From positions 62,001 to 126,000 of the forward strand of contig CAZFJC010000004.1 in NCBI GenBank assembly GCA_964518765.1: a DNA stretch of 64,000 bases. Reading direction: 5' to 3'. The notes under the pieces were generated by a model. That model had not been told where the DNA came from. It was given only the letters and a program-made list of their open reading frames with translations, and did no database searches. Numbering within the stretch: the first letter of the stretch is position 1; each line of letters starts with the position of its first letter. Origin of the DNA: CAZPNX01 sp964518765. Lineage in GTDB: Bacteria > Edwardsbacteria > AC1 > EtOH8. The position numbers were made by a program, and so were the translations under genes. Shown piece by piece: positions 23,620 to 32,944 of this stretch.

Positions 23620-24951
23620 ATGCGATACATCATTCCATTTCTGGGCCTCCTTATCCTAGGCGGTCCCCCCAGCTGGGCATCGTCACGCAAAATCCTTCCG
23701 GTTCACGAGGACTCCCTGGCCAACGGCCTCAAGGTCCTGATCTGCGAGAAGCGGGACGTCCCGGTGGTCAGCATACAGGTCTGGTACCGGGTGGGCTCGC
23801 GCAACGAAAGTCCCGGCCTCACCGGCATCTCCCATTTCCTGGAGCATATGATGTTCAAGGGCCGGGGTGCCCCCGGGCAGTTCAACGACGAAATCCAAAA
23901 GAAAGGGGGGCGGGCCAACGCCTTCACCAGCGACGATTACACCTGCTACCACGAGGAGATTGCCCGGGAACATTGGGAGTATGTCCTAAGCCTGGAGGCC
24001 CAGAGGATGGTCGGCCTGCAGATAGACTCGCTGGAGTTCGAGACCGAGCGTCAGGTGGTGTTGGAGGAGAGGCGTTTGAGAGAGAACAGCCCCACCAGCA
24101 TGCTGTTCGAGGAGTTGGATGCCGCCGCCTACCAGCACCACCCCTATGGCTGGCCGATACTAGGCTACACCCAGGACATTGAGGCTATCACCCTGGAAGA
24201 CCTCAAAAAACACTACCGTACCTTTTATCGTCCCGACAACGCCGTCTGCGTCATCGTGGGCGATATCGACCATTGTCAGGCCCTAGCTGCGGTAGCCAAG
24301 CACTTCGGCTCCATCGCCAAACCGGACTCGCCCCTTCCCCTGATGGCCAGGATCGAACCTTCCCAGAGAGGTGAGCGCCGGGTCAAGCTTAACATGCCGT
24401 CGCATAACAGTTTTTTGGCCATAGCCTTCCACACGGTGGAGATCGGCCATGGCGACAGTTATACCCTCGATGTCCTGTCCACGGCGCTGAGCGATGGCGA
24501 GAGCTCTCGCCTCCATCGGAGGCTGGTCAGGGAGCTGGGTCTGGCCGCCTATGCCGGGGGCTACAACCGGACCCGCATCGATCCCACCATCTTCACCTTC
24601 TATGCCGCCCCCGCGGTAGGTCGCAGCCTCGAAGATCTGGAGGCCGCCATCCTTGGGGAGCTGGCGGAAATAAAAGTCAACGGCCTTGCCGCTTGGGAAT
24701 TGGACAAGGCCAAGAACCAGATCGAATCCAGCCTGATATTCTCCAGGCAGAGGGCCTACAGTCTGGGGATTCAGCTCGGTTCGGCCGAGACCATGCTGTC
24801 CTGGAGATATTGGGAAAACTATCTCGAACGGATATCATCGGTGTCCAATGAGGACATCATCCGGGTAGCATCTAGATATTTCACCCCCGTGAACCAAACA
24901 GAAGCTGTTCTGATTCCCGAACAGCCCTCCTCCGTTGGAGCCAAGCCATGA
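23620..24951 (+). CDS. M16 family zinc peptidase, catalytic subunit
   Basis: 443 residues with a signal peptide (MRYIIPFLGLLILGGPPSWA). The inverted zinc motif HFLEH (His72, Glu75, His76) and the downstream glutamate cluster VVLEERR mark an active pitrilysin-type peptidase; the C-terminal half carries the second M16 domain with RRLVRELGLAAYAGGY. It should act in the periplasm or outer membrane together with the next gene. The ATG at 23620 was chosen over an upstream extension, because it starts the signal peptide and lies six bases after a TATAAT box. Confidence 0.9.
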   Translation: MRYIIPFLGLLILGGPPSWASSRKILPVHEDSLANGLKVLICEKRDVPVVSIQVWYRVGSRNESPGLTGISHFLEHMMFKGRGAPGQFNDEIQKKGGRANAFTSDDYTCYHEEIAREHWEYVLSLEAQRMVGLQIDSLEFETERQVVLEERRLRENSPTSMLFEELDAAAYQHHPYGWPILGYTQDIEAITLEDLKKHYRTFYRPDNAVCVIVGDIDHCQALAAVAKHFGSIAKPDSPLPLMARIEPSQRGERRVKLNMPSHNSFLAIAFHTVEIGHGDSYTLDVLSTALSDGESSRLHRRLVRELGLAAYAGGYNRTRIDPTIFTFYAAPAVGRSLEDLEAAILGELAEIKVNGLAAWELDKAKNQIESSLIFSRQRAYSLGIQLGSAETMLSWRYWENYLERISSVSNEDIIRVASRYFTPVNQTEAVLIPEQPSSVGAKP

Positions 24952-26309
24952 AGATACTCTGCCTACTGTCGTCCGCCCTGTTATGGCTAGCTCCGGCCTG
25001 GGGCCAATCGATGCAAAACTGGCAACCTCCCGCCCCCAAACGGACCATCCTGGGCAATAAATTGACGGTCATCACCCTCGATCGCCCCTCCTCCCAGATG
25101 GTGACACTTTCGGCCATGGTCCGTGGGGGAAGCGCTGCCGATCCCGACAGCCTTCCCGGCCTGGCAAGCTTCGCCGTCTCTATGCTGACCGAGGGCACCC
25201 TGCGGAGAAACGCCGAACAGATCGCTTCGGAGATAGACTTTCGAGGCGCCCGGCTGGAGGCCGACTGCGACCATGACGCCAGCTATCTCACCCTAACCTG
25301 TCTGTCCCGCGACCTGGAAAGCCTACTGCCGCTTTTTTTTGAGGTATTGACCAAACCGTCATTTCGAAAAGAGGAGACCGAGATAGTTCGTCGTCAGACT
25401 TTATCATCCCTGCAACTACACCAGGACCGCCCCCGCCAGATATCGGAGCAGCTCTTCGATTCCCTGCTCTACGGGAGCCACCCCTATGGGCACCCGGTGT
25501 TGGGCCGGACCCAGGGGATCCAAATTATAATGCCCGAACACCTGCGGCGATTCCATCAGACATATTTTCGTCCCCATAACACCTGCCTGGCCATCGCCGG
25601 CTCTTTCTCCCACCGCCGCCTTCTCTCCTCGATCCGACATCTGACGGCCGATTGGCAGCCGGGGCCGTCACCCAAGATAGATCCTCCCCCGCCGCCCCCG
25701 GCCGCCAGACCCAAAGCGTTGCTGCTTCACCGCCCCCTGAGTCAGGCCTACATTACCCTGGGCTTCTGGGGGCCGTCACGGAACGACCCCGACTTTCAGG
25801 CCGTCCGATTGATGAATTACATCCTGGGTGGTGGCGGCTTCAGCTCCCGAATCACCAAATCGGTCAGGGTGGAACACGGCCTGGCCTATGACGTCGACTC
25901 TTACTTCGAACCCCGGGTCGGACCCGGACCCTACCGTTTCACCGTACAGACCAAAACTGCTTCGGCCGACACTGCCATCAAGCTTATGCTGCACCAAATG
26001 CGTCGCCTGGCGGCAGAGCCCGTCTCCGAATCCGAATTGAAAGAGGCCAAGGATTATATTCTGGGCAGCTATCCCTTTCGTTTCGAGACCAACGAACAGA
26101 TCGTCAGGCAATATCTGGCCGCGGAGCTATACGGCCAGGGATACGATTACTTTGCCCAAGATCTCAAAAAAACCGCCGCCGCCACTGCCCGAGAACTTCT
26201 GGCCTCGGCCCAACGTCTGCTTCGCCCCCGAGATTTCTACCTGGCGGTGGTCGGAGACACCACCCAGCTACGACTCGACATCGACGGTCTTATCTTGGAG
26301 AGGCGATGA
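24948..26309 (+). CDS. M16 family protein, probable non-catalytic partner
   Basis: 453 residues with a signal peptide (MKILCLLSSALLWLAPAWGQ). The M16 fold is clear (LPGLASFAVSMLTEGTLRRN, HPYGHPVLGRTQGI, VEHGLAYDVDSYF), but the place of HxxEH reads GLASFAVSML, so the zinc ligands are gone. M16 pairs commonly work as one active and one inactive half that close around the peptide. The start overlaps the stop of the catalytic subunit (ATGA). A 13-bp hairpin ends the operon. Confidence 0.88.
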   Translation: MKILCLLSSALLWLAPAWGQSMQNWQPPAPKRTILGNKLTVITLDRPSSQMVTLSAMVRGGSAADPDSLPGLASFAVSMLTEGTLRRNAEQIASEIDFRGARLEADCDHDASYLTLTCLSRDLESLLPLFFEVLTKPSFRKEETEIVRRQTLSSLQLHQDRPRQISEQLFDSLLYGSHPYGHPVLGRTQGIQIIMPEHLRRFHQTYFRPHNTCLAIAGSFSHRRLLSSIRHLTADWQPGPSPKIDPPPPPPAARPKALLLHRPLSQAYITLGFWGPSRNDPDFQAVRLMNYILGGGGFSSRITKSVRVEHGLAYDVDSYFEPRVGPGPYRFTVQTKTASADTAIKLMLHQMRRLAAEPVSESELKEAKDYILGSYPFRFETNEQIVRQYLAAELYGQGYDYFAQDLKKTAAATARELLASAQRLLRPRDFYLAVVGDTTQLRLDIDGLILERR

Positions 26310-26314
26310 AAGAC

Positions 26315-26344
26315 AGGGGCCTCCCATGGTGATGGGAGGCCCCT
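26315..26344. terminator. Hairpin between convergent operons
   Basis: A perfect 13-bp stem (26315-26327 with 26332-26344) around GGTG, placed between the end of the M16 pair on the plus strand and the end of the minus-strand hypothetical gene. A short T-rich stretch follows on the plus side. Confidence 0.75.
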
Positions 26345-26363
26345 ATCTTTGTTTGTCGCTGGC

Positions 26364-26741
26364 TCAGCCAGCTTTTCCCTCCTCGGAAGGTGCGGAAAGG
26401 TCGTCCAGGCTCAACTCGTGGAAGCGCGATCCGCCCAGCTGCTGGGTCCTTAGGGCATCGCCTGGCGGCGCCATCGAGGACAGCTCGTCCAGGCTCAACT
26501 CCTTGCTTCCGGCCGCGATGCGGAAGGCGGCGTCCTGGATCGGTTCGACCTCCTTGGCCGCCGGCTCGGCCGCTCCTCCCCCGCCCTCGATCACCATCGA
26601 TACCTTGCCGTAATGCTCGATGCCCAGCCCCTCGGCCGGGCCCTGGCTGCCGGACGTTTGCAGCGGCAGCAGGCTGTCGATCCTGGAGGATGGCCTCTTC
26701 TCCCTCAGGGCCGCTTCGATCCTCCTCGTCGCCTCGTCCAT
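26364..26741 (-). CDS. Hypothetical protein with a repeated LSLDELS motif
   Basis: 125 residues, no membrane segment, largely disordered in appearance. Two near-copies of a short acidic motif, KELSLDELSS and HELSLDDLSA, sit in the last 50 residues, the kind of short linear motif used for docking. The start lies four bases after the stop of the TPR gene and shares its AGGAGGG site, so the two are translated as a pair. I do not recognise the family. Confidence 0.6.
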   Translation of the reverse strand: MDEATRRIEAALREKRPSSRIDSLLPLQTSGSQGPAEGLGIEHYGKVSMVIEGGGGAAEPAAKEVEPIQDAAFRIAAGSKELSLDELSSMAPPGDALRTQQLGGSRFHELSLDDLSAPSEEGKAG

Positions 26742-26745
26742 TATC

Positions 26746-28323
26746 TCATACCCTCCTGGCCCGGTAGGTGGCCAGCTTGCGCCTCGCCTCCTCGTGGGTG
26801 GGCTGCAGAACCAGCACCTTCTCCCAGGACTTAATGGCGGCCTCGAATTTCTCGGTCTCCTCGTAGGCCAGGCCCAGGTTGAAGTAGGCCAAGGAGTAGT
26901 CCTCCCTCTTTGCGATGGCTTGGTTGAAAAGCTCCACCGCTTGCTGGAAATCCTTGCGAACCTTGTAAAGGCATCCCAGGTTGTTGTAGGCCTCCGGCGA
27001 GTCGGGCGAGAGCTCTATGGCCTTCCTGAAGGCGGCCACCGCCTCGTCCTTCCGTCCCAGATCTGACAGGGTCAGCCCTAGGTTGTTGTAGACTTCGGCA
27101 AAGTCGGGTTTGATCTCCAGGGCCATCAGGAACTCCTTCTCGGCCGCCGCCAGCTCCCGACGGTGGAAGAACATGACCCCCCGCTCGTTGTGTTCCTCGG
27201 CCTCGCGCCGCCTCCGCTCGTTGCTTGAGGCCCTCTGTTCATTGCGCTGCGCCTCCAACAGGTTCTGGATGGACTGCTGGAGCTCCACCATCTTGCCACC
27301 TACCGACTCCAGTTCCGCCTGACGTTTTGCTTCGGCCTCGGCATAGCTCTTGAGTGCGGCCTCCAGCCTCTCCAGCAAGCCGGAGAGGGCGTTGTCCGAG
27401 GAGCGGCCGACGACAGCCGTTTCGATCGACTCCTTCAGGCCCTGGGTGATGGCGCCGGCCATGGCCTCCTGTTTTGAGCCCAAGGACTCCAAAAGCCGGG
27501 CCTGCTTGTCTCCCTCGGCCGCCCTCTTCTGGTGGTCCTCCAGCATCAGCTCCAGAATGTCGCCGAACTTTGACTGTGAGTTGTTGAGCGACTCCTTTAT
27601 CTCACCTGCGGCCTTAACTAGTTCGGCAAATGCTTCGGCGCCCTTGTCCTCGCCCCTGGTTGAAACCTTATCCTTAAGGCCGTCCAGCGCGTCCCGTATC
27701 TCGGTCAGCCTTTCCTGCACCGACTGCCAAGACTTCGATTGGGAATCGCCTTCGGCCGCCCTCCTCTGGTGGTCCTCCAGCATCAGCTCCAGAATATCAC
27801 CGAACTTCGTCTGGTTCAAATTAAGCGCCTCCTTGATCTCGGCCAGGGGCTGGGCCAAGGACTGGGTCTCTGCCGGGGCCTTCATCTGGTCCACCAGGGA
27901 GGCGAGTTTTGAGCTCAGTTCGTCCAGCTTGAAGCCCAGCTGGGCCATGGCCTGGCTGTCCCCCCCGGACGACGTGCCAGAGATCCCCTTGATCGCCTCG
28001 TTTAGATGCTGCAACAAGTCGTTGTGGGTGTCGGCTTTCTTCAGCACGTGCAGCAGAGAGGCCACCATGCTCTCTCGGGTCTCTTTGATCTCGGCGCCCA
28101 GGTCCTCGCTCCCGGACCGGGGTATGGGCTCGATCGGAAGCTTGGTATCTATCATCGGCAGGGAGCAGCGGCCAGCCTGAACGTCGTAGATCTCGCATTC
28201 CTGCCTGAGGCATTCCCTCAGCTCCTGTCCCGGGGTCTCCCTCTCGTCGATGATCGTCCCGGTGGCGTCGCGGGTGATCTCCCGAGTTAGCCTCTGAACT
28301 GCGATGAAGGGGCATTTGCCCAT
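26746..28323 (-). CDS. Coiled-coil and TPR protein
   Basis: 525 residues. A small N-terminal part has four cysteines in view (CPFIAV, then ECLRQECEI and GRCSLP), which could bind a metal. The middle (about 60-370) is a long coiled coil with two copies of the segment KFGDILELMLEDHQRRAAEG, about 105 residues apart. The C-terminal 140 residues form about four TPR units (AEVYNNLGLTLSDLGRKDEA, AYNNLGCLYKVRKDFQQAVE, AYFNLGLAYEETEKFEAAIK). It looks like a scaffold protein. The ATG at 28323 has an AGAGGAGG site; the longer frame from 28362 has none. Confidence 0.75.
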   Translation of the reverse strand: MGKCPFIAVQRLTREITRDATGTIIDERETPGQELRECLRQECEIYDVQAGRCSLPMIDTKLPIEPIPRSGSEDLGAEIKETRESMVASLLHVLKKADTHNDLLQHLNEAIKGISGTSSGGDSQAMAQLGFKLDELSSKLASLVDQMKAPAETQSLAQPLAEIKEALNLNQTKFGDILELMLEDHQRRAAEGDSQSKSWQSVQERLTEIRDALDGLKDKVSTRGEDKGAEAFAELVKAAGEIKESLNNSQSKFGDILELMLEDHQKRAAEGDKQARLLESLGSKQEAMAGAITQGLKESIETAVVGRSSDNALSGLLERLEAALKSYAEAEAKRQAELESVGGKMVELQQSIQNLLEAQRNEQRASSNERRRREAEEHNERGVMFFHRRELAAAEKEFLMALEIKPDFAEVYNNLGLTLSDLGRKDEAVAAFRKAIELSPDSPEAYNNLGCLYKVRKDFQQAVELFNQAIAKREDYSLAYFNLGLAYEETEKFEAAIKSWEKVLVLQPTHEEARRKLATYRARRV

Positions 28324-28350
28324 GGTCGCCTCCTCTGGGTTTACCCTAAT

Positions 28351-28379
28351 AAGATAGCACAATCGGATGGATTCGTCAA
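28351..28379 (-). promoter_or_regulatory. Promoter for the TPR gene pair
   Basis: On the minus strand: TTGACG (28379-28374), a 17-base spacer, TATCTT (28356-28351), about 27 bases before the ATG at 28323. Confidence 0.5.
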
Positions 28380-28401
28380 CAGCAAAAATTGGACGAGGAC
28401 C

Positions 28402-29340
28402 TCAGCCCAGGGCCAGCATCCTTTCCAGCGCTAGGCGAGCCAGGTCCGCCGTCCCTGACGGGATCGTCACCTCCCCGGCCTCGTGTTCCAGCGCCCAGGC
28501 CACCTTGGGGAGTGTGGTCAGCTTCATATTGGCGCACACCGACGCCTCGGCCAACGGATGTATCCCCTTATCGGGATAGGCCTGGGCAAGCTGTTCTACC
28601 AAGCCCATCTCGGTCCCTATTATCCACTCACCGACCTCGTGATGTTCCCTGACCGCCTTCACCATGCCCGAGGTCGAGGCCACCTCGTCGCCCAGATCCA
28701 CTACCTCGGGCCGGCACTCGGGATGGACGATCAGCCTGGCCCCGGGGTGACGCTCCCTGGCCTTGTGGACGTCCTGCGCCGTGAATCGGTCGTGGACATA
28801 GCAATGCCCCGGCCATAGGATCATCTCCCGACCTGACATCCTGGCCGTATAGGAACCCAGGTTCTGGTCGGGAACGAAGAGGATCCTGTCGCTTTGGGGC
28901 AGCGACTTCACCACTCTGACAGCATTCGAAGAGGTGCAGCAGATGTCGCTCTCCGCCTTGACCGCAGCCGAGGTATTGACGTAGGCCACCACCCTGGGAT
29001 TACCGTACCCCTCCCTGGCGGCTCGCAGAGCCTGGGGGGTGGCCATGTCGGCCATGGGGCAGCCGGCGCCGGCGTCGGGCATGATTACCTTGCTCTCCGG
29101 GTTTAGGATCTTGGCCGTCTCGGCCATGAAGCGGACGCCACAGAACACTATCAACCTGGCCCTGGCGTTGGCCGCGGCCTGGGCCAAAGCCAGCGAGTCC
29201 CCGATGTGGTCGGCCAGCCTTTGGACCTCCAGGCGCTGGTAGTTGTGCACCAGAAACAGCGCCCCCCGCTCATTCTTCATGGCGGCGATGGAGTGATAGA
29301 GCTGGTCGGTCGACAGCCGGCGATATTCATCCAGAGTCAT
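28402..29340 (-). CDS. nadA: Quinolinate synthase
   Basis: A 312-residue enzyme that condenses iminoaspartate with dihydroxyacetone phosphate to quinolinate, the first ring-forming step of de novo NAD synthesis. The three 4Fe-4S cysteines are visible in VIFCGVRFMAETAKIL-like FCGVRFMAETAKIL, DICCTSSNAV and HPECRPEVVD. The family marks HNYQRLEVQRLADHIGDSLA and PDQNLGSYTA are intact. No nadB or nadC is in the window. The start overlaps the lpxK stop (ATGA), placing it last in the sugar transferase-dusB-lpxK-nadA string. Confidence 0.92.
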   Translation of the reverse strand: MTLDEYRRLSTDQLYHSIAAMKNERGALFLVHNYQRLEVQRLADHIGDSLALAQAAANARARLIVFCGVRFMAETAKILNPESKVIMPDAGAGCPMADMATPQALRAAREGYGNPRVVAYVNTSAAVKAESDICCTSSNAVRVVKSLPQSDRILFVPDQNLGSYTARMSGREMILWPGHCYVHDRFTAQDVHKARERHPGARLIVHPECRPEVVDLGDEVASTSGMVKAVREHHEVGEWIIGTEMGLVEQLAQAYPDKGIHPLAEASVCANMKLTTLPKVAWALEHEAGEVTIPSGTADLARLALERMLALG

Positions 29341-30407
29341 GTGGCGAAGACCTTATTGTTTATCATCTCCTCCAGTTGCCTGCCAGCCCCTGATGGCATA
29401 AGCTCCATTTCGATGCCAAGAACCAGCAGCCTTGCCCCAAGACGCCATCCTTCTGGCAGGCGGACTGCATCCTTCTCGGTGGTCACCACAGCTTCGAAGC
29501 TGTTGCCGGCCGCCTCTATCCTTTCCAGATCGGCCTTTCCATACCAGTGATGGTCCGGAAACCTCAGGTGTCCGGCGACGGCCAGATCCGCCTGGCGGGC
29601 GATGGCCTCGAAGGATTCGGGCCGGGCTATCCCCGAAAAAAGCAGTACCTTTCCTCTAATTGCCGTTGGTGCCGATTCCCTTGTCCCCGACCGCCAATCA
29701 TCTATGCTTGCCAGCGGGAGCGGACGGTGATGGGCTTGGTATACTGGAACCGCTGGACTTAGAGAATTTCTAAACCGATCGTCGATATTAACTCCATCAG
29801 ACCTGGTCAGCACCAAAACATCGGCCCGTTTGAGCGATCTCGGCCCCTCTCTCAGCCTTCCGGCCGGTAGTAGCTGGCTGTTGTCCAGCGGTTTCTCGGC
29901 GTCGAGAAGCACGATGTCCAGATCTCGGTGCAGGCGGCGGTGCTGGAATCCATCGTCCAGGATGACAACCTCGGCCCCCAAAGATTCCGCCATATCCGCC
30001 GCCGCCCGCCGGTCGGCGCAGACGACAACCATGACCCTGCCGCCCTCAGCGTTCAAAAGGCTCCGGGCGATGAGATACGGCTCATCACCGGCACTGCCGA
30101 CGTCACACCTGATCTCCTTCCCGTCGCTCACCAGCAGCGGTTCCTTGGAGGGCCTCTCTCGGCGGTACCCCCTAGATACCACCGCCACCCGGCGGCCCGC
30201 CCGCGACAGCATTCTGGCCAGCATCACGGTAAATGGCGTCTTGCCGGTGCCGCCGGTGGTGATGTTTCCGATCGAGATCACCGGCACCCCGGCCCGCTGC
30301 GCCGCCAGAATCTTGCGGTCGTAAAGAAAGTTCCTGGCCGACACCGCCGCCAAATAGGGTAGGCTTAAGGGCCACAGAAGCGGTGATACAAAGCTTTCAG
30401 CCGCCAT
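29337..30407 (-). CDS. lpxK: Tetraacyldisaccharide 4'-kinase
   Basis: A 356-residue membrane-associated kinase that phosphorylates the lipid A precursor to lipid IVA. The P-loop is GNITTGGTGKTPF (near residue 47), followed by VAVVSRGYRR and VVILDDGFQHRRLHRDLDIV, all typical of LpxK. The N-terminal hydrophobic helix (SFVSPLLWPLSLPYLAAVSA) anchors it. It shows that the cell makes lipid A. The start overlaps the dusB end by 11 bases. Confidence 0.93.
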   Translation of the reverse strand: MAAESFVSPLLWPLSLPYLAAVSARNFLYDRKILAAQRAGVPVISIGNITTGGTGKTPFTVMLARMLSRAGRRVAVVSRGYRRERPSKEPLLVSDGKEIRCDVGSAGDEPYLIARSLLNAEGGRVMVVVCADRRAAADMAESLGAEVVILDDGFQHRRLHRDLDIVLLDAEKPLDNSQLLPAGRLREGPRSLKRADVLVLTRSDGVNIDDRFRNSLSPAVPVYQAHHRPLPLASIDDWRSGTRESAPTAIRGKVLLFSGIARPESFEAIARQADLAVAGHLRFPDHHWYGKADLERIEAAGNSFEAVVTTEKDAVRLPEGWRLGARLLVLGIEMELMPSGAGRQLEEMINNKVFAT

Positions 30408-31419
30408 GCCCTACATTCGCCAGGCGCCCCAGCCTGTCGAGCAATTCATTGACCTGGTCGCTCGTCTCCGCCTTCATCATCTCCTGCCGAAGCCTAGCCG
30501 CCCCCGGCATCCCCTTGATGTACCAGCCCAAATGCTTGCGCATCTCTAAAATCCCACGGACCTCACCCTTGACCTCGATCATCAATTTCAGGTGCTCGCC
30601 TATCACCGCCCTCCTTCGGATCCATTCTGCCACCCCGCCCGGCGGCCCGCCTTCTCTAAAATCCAGGGCCTGGTTGATCTCCGAAAAGATCCATGGTGCC
30701 CCCAGGGCGGCCCGGCCGACCATGACCAGATGACAGCCTGTCTCCTCCATCATCCTCGTGGCATCCAAGCCGGACCTGACGTCTCCGTTACCTATGACCG
30801 GGATGGACACCTTTTCCCTGACCCTGGCGATCATCGTCCAATCTGCCTGTCCAGAGAACATCTGCCCCCGCGTTCTCCCATGCACGGCGATGGCCGCTAC
30901 CCCGCTGTCCTCAAGTATCCTGGCAATCTCCACCGCGTTCTCGGCGCCTATCTCCCAGCCGCTGCGTATCTTGGCCAGCACCGGCCGGTCCGAGGCCCCG
31001 ACCGCGGCCCGAGCGACGGCCTCGACCTTCCCCGGCTCGCGGAGCAGAGCCGAGCCGCCTCCGCTGCGGACCACCTTGGGGGCCGGGCACCCGAAATTAA
31101 GGTCGAAGAAATCGGGGCCGTCCCGGCCAAAGGCCCTGACCGCCTCGGCAAAGGCCTCGGGCCTGGAGCCGAAAAGCTGTAGGGCTACCGGCCTTTCCTC
31201 GGAACGGAATTCCGCCATCCGCCAGGTCTTCCCATGGCCTCGGGCCAGGCCCTCGGCCGAGAGCATCTCGGTATATACCATGCTGGCCCCCTGTCTCCGG
31301 CACAGCAGGCGGAAGGGAGAATCGGTGATACCGGCCATAGGGGCCAGCACCGCCCGGCCGTTCAGTCGACCGGGGTCGAAGCGCACCCCGGTGCGAACCG
31401 CCGGCTGTTCGGAAGCCAT
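30397..31419 (-). CDS. dusB: tRNA-dihydrouridine synthase B
   Basis: A 340-residue flavoenzyme that reduces uridine to dihydrouridine in the tRNA D-loop. FMN-barrel marks are APMAGITDSPFR, the catalytic cysteine in NFGCPAPKVVRSGGGSAL, HGRTRGQMFSGQADW and IGNGDVRSG. Most bacterial single copies are DusB. The start at 31419 (MASEQPAVRTG) begins eight bases after the sugar-transferase stop; the frame stays open further upstream, but that part lies inside the sugar-transferase gene and is not coding. Confidence 0.92.
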   Translation of the reverse strand: MASEQPAVRTGVRFDPGRLNGRAVLAPMAGITDSPFRLLCRRQGASMVYTEMLSAEGLARGHGKTWRMAEFRSEERPVALQLFGSRPEAFAEAVRAFGRDGPDFFDLNFGCPAPKVVRSGGGSALLREPGKVEAVARAAVGASDRPVLAKIRSGWEIGAENAVEIARILEDSGVAAIAVHGRTRGQMFSGQADWTMIARVREKVSIPVIGNGDVRSGLDATRMMEETGCHLVMVGRAALGAPWIFSEINQALDFREGGPPGGVAEWIRRRAVIGEHLKLMIEVKGEVRGILEMRKHLGWYIKGMPGAARLRQEMMKAETSDQVNELLDRLGRLANVGHGG

Positions 31420-31427
31420 GAGCGAGT

Positions 31428-32840
31428 TCAATAGGCTCCACGCCCCATGAGCATGGTGGGTATGGTCTTCAGGATGATGTCTATGTCCAGCAGGAACGAC
31501 CAGTTCTCCAGATAGTAGATGTCCAGGAGGGCCATCTCGTCGAAGCTCAGCTCGCTCCTTCCGGAGATCTGCCAGAGACCGGTCAAGCCCTGTGGCCCGC
31601 GGTAGCGGTTGTGGTGCCAGGGCCGGTATTGCTTGACCTCTTCGGGCAGGGCCGGCCGCGGGCCCACCAGGCTCATCTCCCCCCGCCAGACGTTCACTAG
31701 TTGGGGAAGCTCGTCTATGCTGAAGCGGCGCAGCCACCAGCCGACGTTGGTCACCCGCGGGTCCTTCTTCATTTTGAAGATGGGCCCCTCCACCTCGTTC
31801 AGGTCGGCCAGCGAATCCCTTTCCTCCCCGGACTCGGCCCGCATGGTGCGGAACTTCAGCATGGTAAAGGTTCTGCCACCCTGCCCCACCCGCTGCTGTC
31901 GGAAGAAGACCCCACCCCGGCTTTCGGCAGCCACCAGCACGGCCACCAGGGCGAACAGGGGCGAGAGCAGGGCCAGGGCCAGCCCGGAGACGGCCATGTC
32001 GGTCAGCCTCTTGGCGGCGCGCCCCAATGCCCCCGGCCCATCCTGGCCCTGGCTGACCAGCGAGACGCCGGCTACGTCCGAGATGTGGGCGGCCCGCAAC
32101 AGGATGTCTACCTGATGGGAGACCAGGCGCAGGCTGATGCCACGGCGCTGGCAGAGCTCGATGATGTATTGGTGCCGCTCTATCTCTTGGATAAGGCCGG
32201 GTATAAACACCTGGTCGATCCTGCCGCCCTCGACCTGGCCTTGGAAATCCGAGGCCAGGCCCACCGCCCTCACCCCCCGGTAACGGAAGCCCAGCTCCCC
32301 CGGCGTTTCGGCCAGACAGCCGACGATCTGGTATCCGATGGCCCGGTTAAGTATCAGGTGGTCGATGATCAGTTTGGCCTCGGGCCCGGTCCCATAGATG
32401 ACGGTGCGCTGCAGCCCCCAGCCGCGACGCATCAGGGGCTGGTTGAGCAGTCGCAGCAGCCACCGCCCCGCCAGCAGCACCGCCGGGGCCAGCAGGAAAT
32501 AGCTGAAGATGATGCTACGCGAATAAAGGAAGCCCTCGGTGGTGAAGACTAGCATCACCGAGGCCAGCAGGCCGTAGCCGGACACCCGGCAGAGGGAGAG
32601 GAATTGGTCGGAGAGGCGCTGCTTGAACGACTTGATGGCGCTGCGCTGCAGGGACAGGATGGCCAATAGTATCAGAGGCACCATCCAACGTTGCTGCCAG
32701 GTGGAATGGAGCGGCATGGACCGGCCGATGATCCTGAAGATGAACCACCAGACGATCTGGGTGTTGATGAATGCCAGGGCGACGTCTAGGCCGAAGGTTA
32801 TCAGGGCAAAGATCCTGGCCCATTTGTCCCTAAGGTTCAT
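31428..32840 (-). CDS. Polyprenyl glycosylphosphotransferase (WbaP/EpsL-like)
   Basis: 470 residues. Four to five N-terminal membrane helices (1-120), a Rossmann-like CoA_binding_3 domain (about 130-250), another membrane segment (ALALLSPLFALVAVLVAAES) and a C-terminal transferase core with FFRQQRVGQGGRTFTMLKFR, the motif FSIDELPQLVNVWRGEMSLV and GPRPALPEE. It moves a sugar-1-phosphate from a nucleotide sugar to undecaprenyl phosphate, the first step of a polysaccharide unit. It lies about 9 kb from the main glycan cluster and is grouped with lipid A and NAD genes. No ribosome-binding site is evident. Confidence 0.92.
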   Translation of the reverse strand: MNLRDKWARIFALITFGLDVALAFINTQIVWWFIFRIIGRSMPLHSTWQQRWMVPLILLAILSLQRSAIKSFKQRLSDQFLSLCRVSGYGLLASVMLVFTTEGFLYSRSIIFSYFLLAPAVLLAGRWLLRLLNQPLMRRGWGLQRTVIYGTGPEAKLIIDHLILNRAIGYQIVGCLAETPGELGFRYRGVRAVGLASDFQGQVEGGRIDQVFIPGLIQEIERHQYIIELCQRRGISLRLVSHQVDILLRAAHISDVAGVSLVSQGQDGPGALGRAAKRLTDMAVSGLALALLSPLFALVAVLVAAESRGGVFFRQQRVGQGGRTFTMLKFRTMRAESGEERDSLADLNEVEGPIFKMKKDPRVTNVGWWLRRFSIDELPQLVNVWRGEMSLVGPRPALPEEVKQYRPWHHNRYRGPQGLTGLWQISGRSELSFDEMALLDIYYLENWSFLLDIDIILKTIPTMLMGRGAY

Positions 32841-32944
32841 AAGTCCGATGGCGATTGCTCGAATAACGTTTCGGGAGCGTCCGGCGCCCTTGACGCTTCC
32901 CCTGAGGTTGATCGCGCCTGACGGCGGGGGCGCCTGACATGTAA

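Noticed and set aside
31420..31737. N-terminal extension of DusB
   Set aside because: It lies entirely inside the sugar-transferase gene in another frame, and DusB family proteins begin near residue 1 of the 31419 start.
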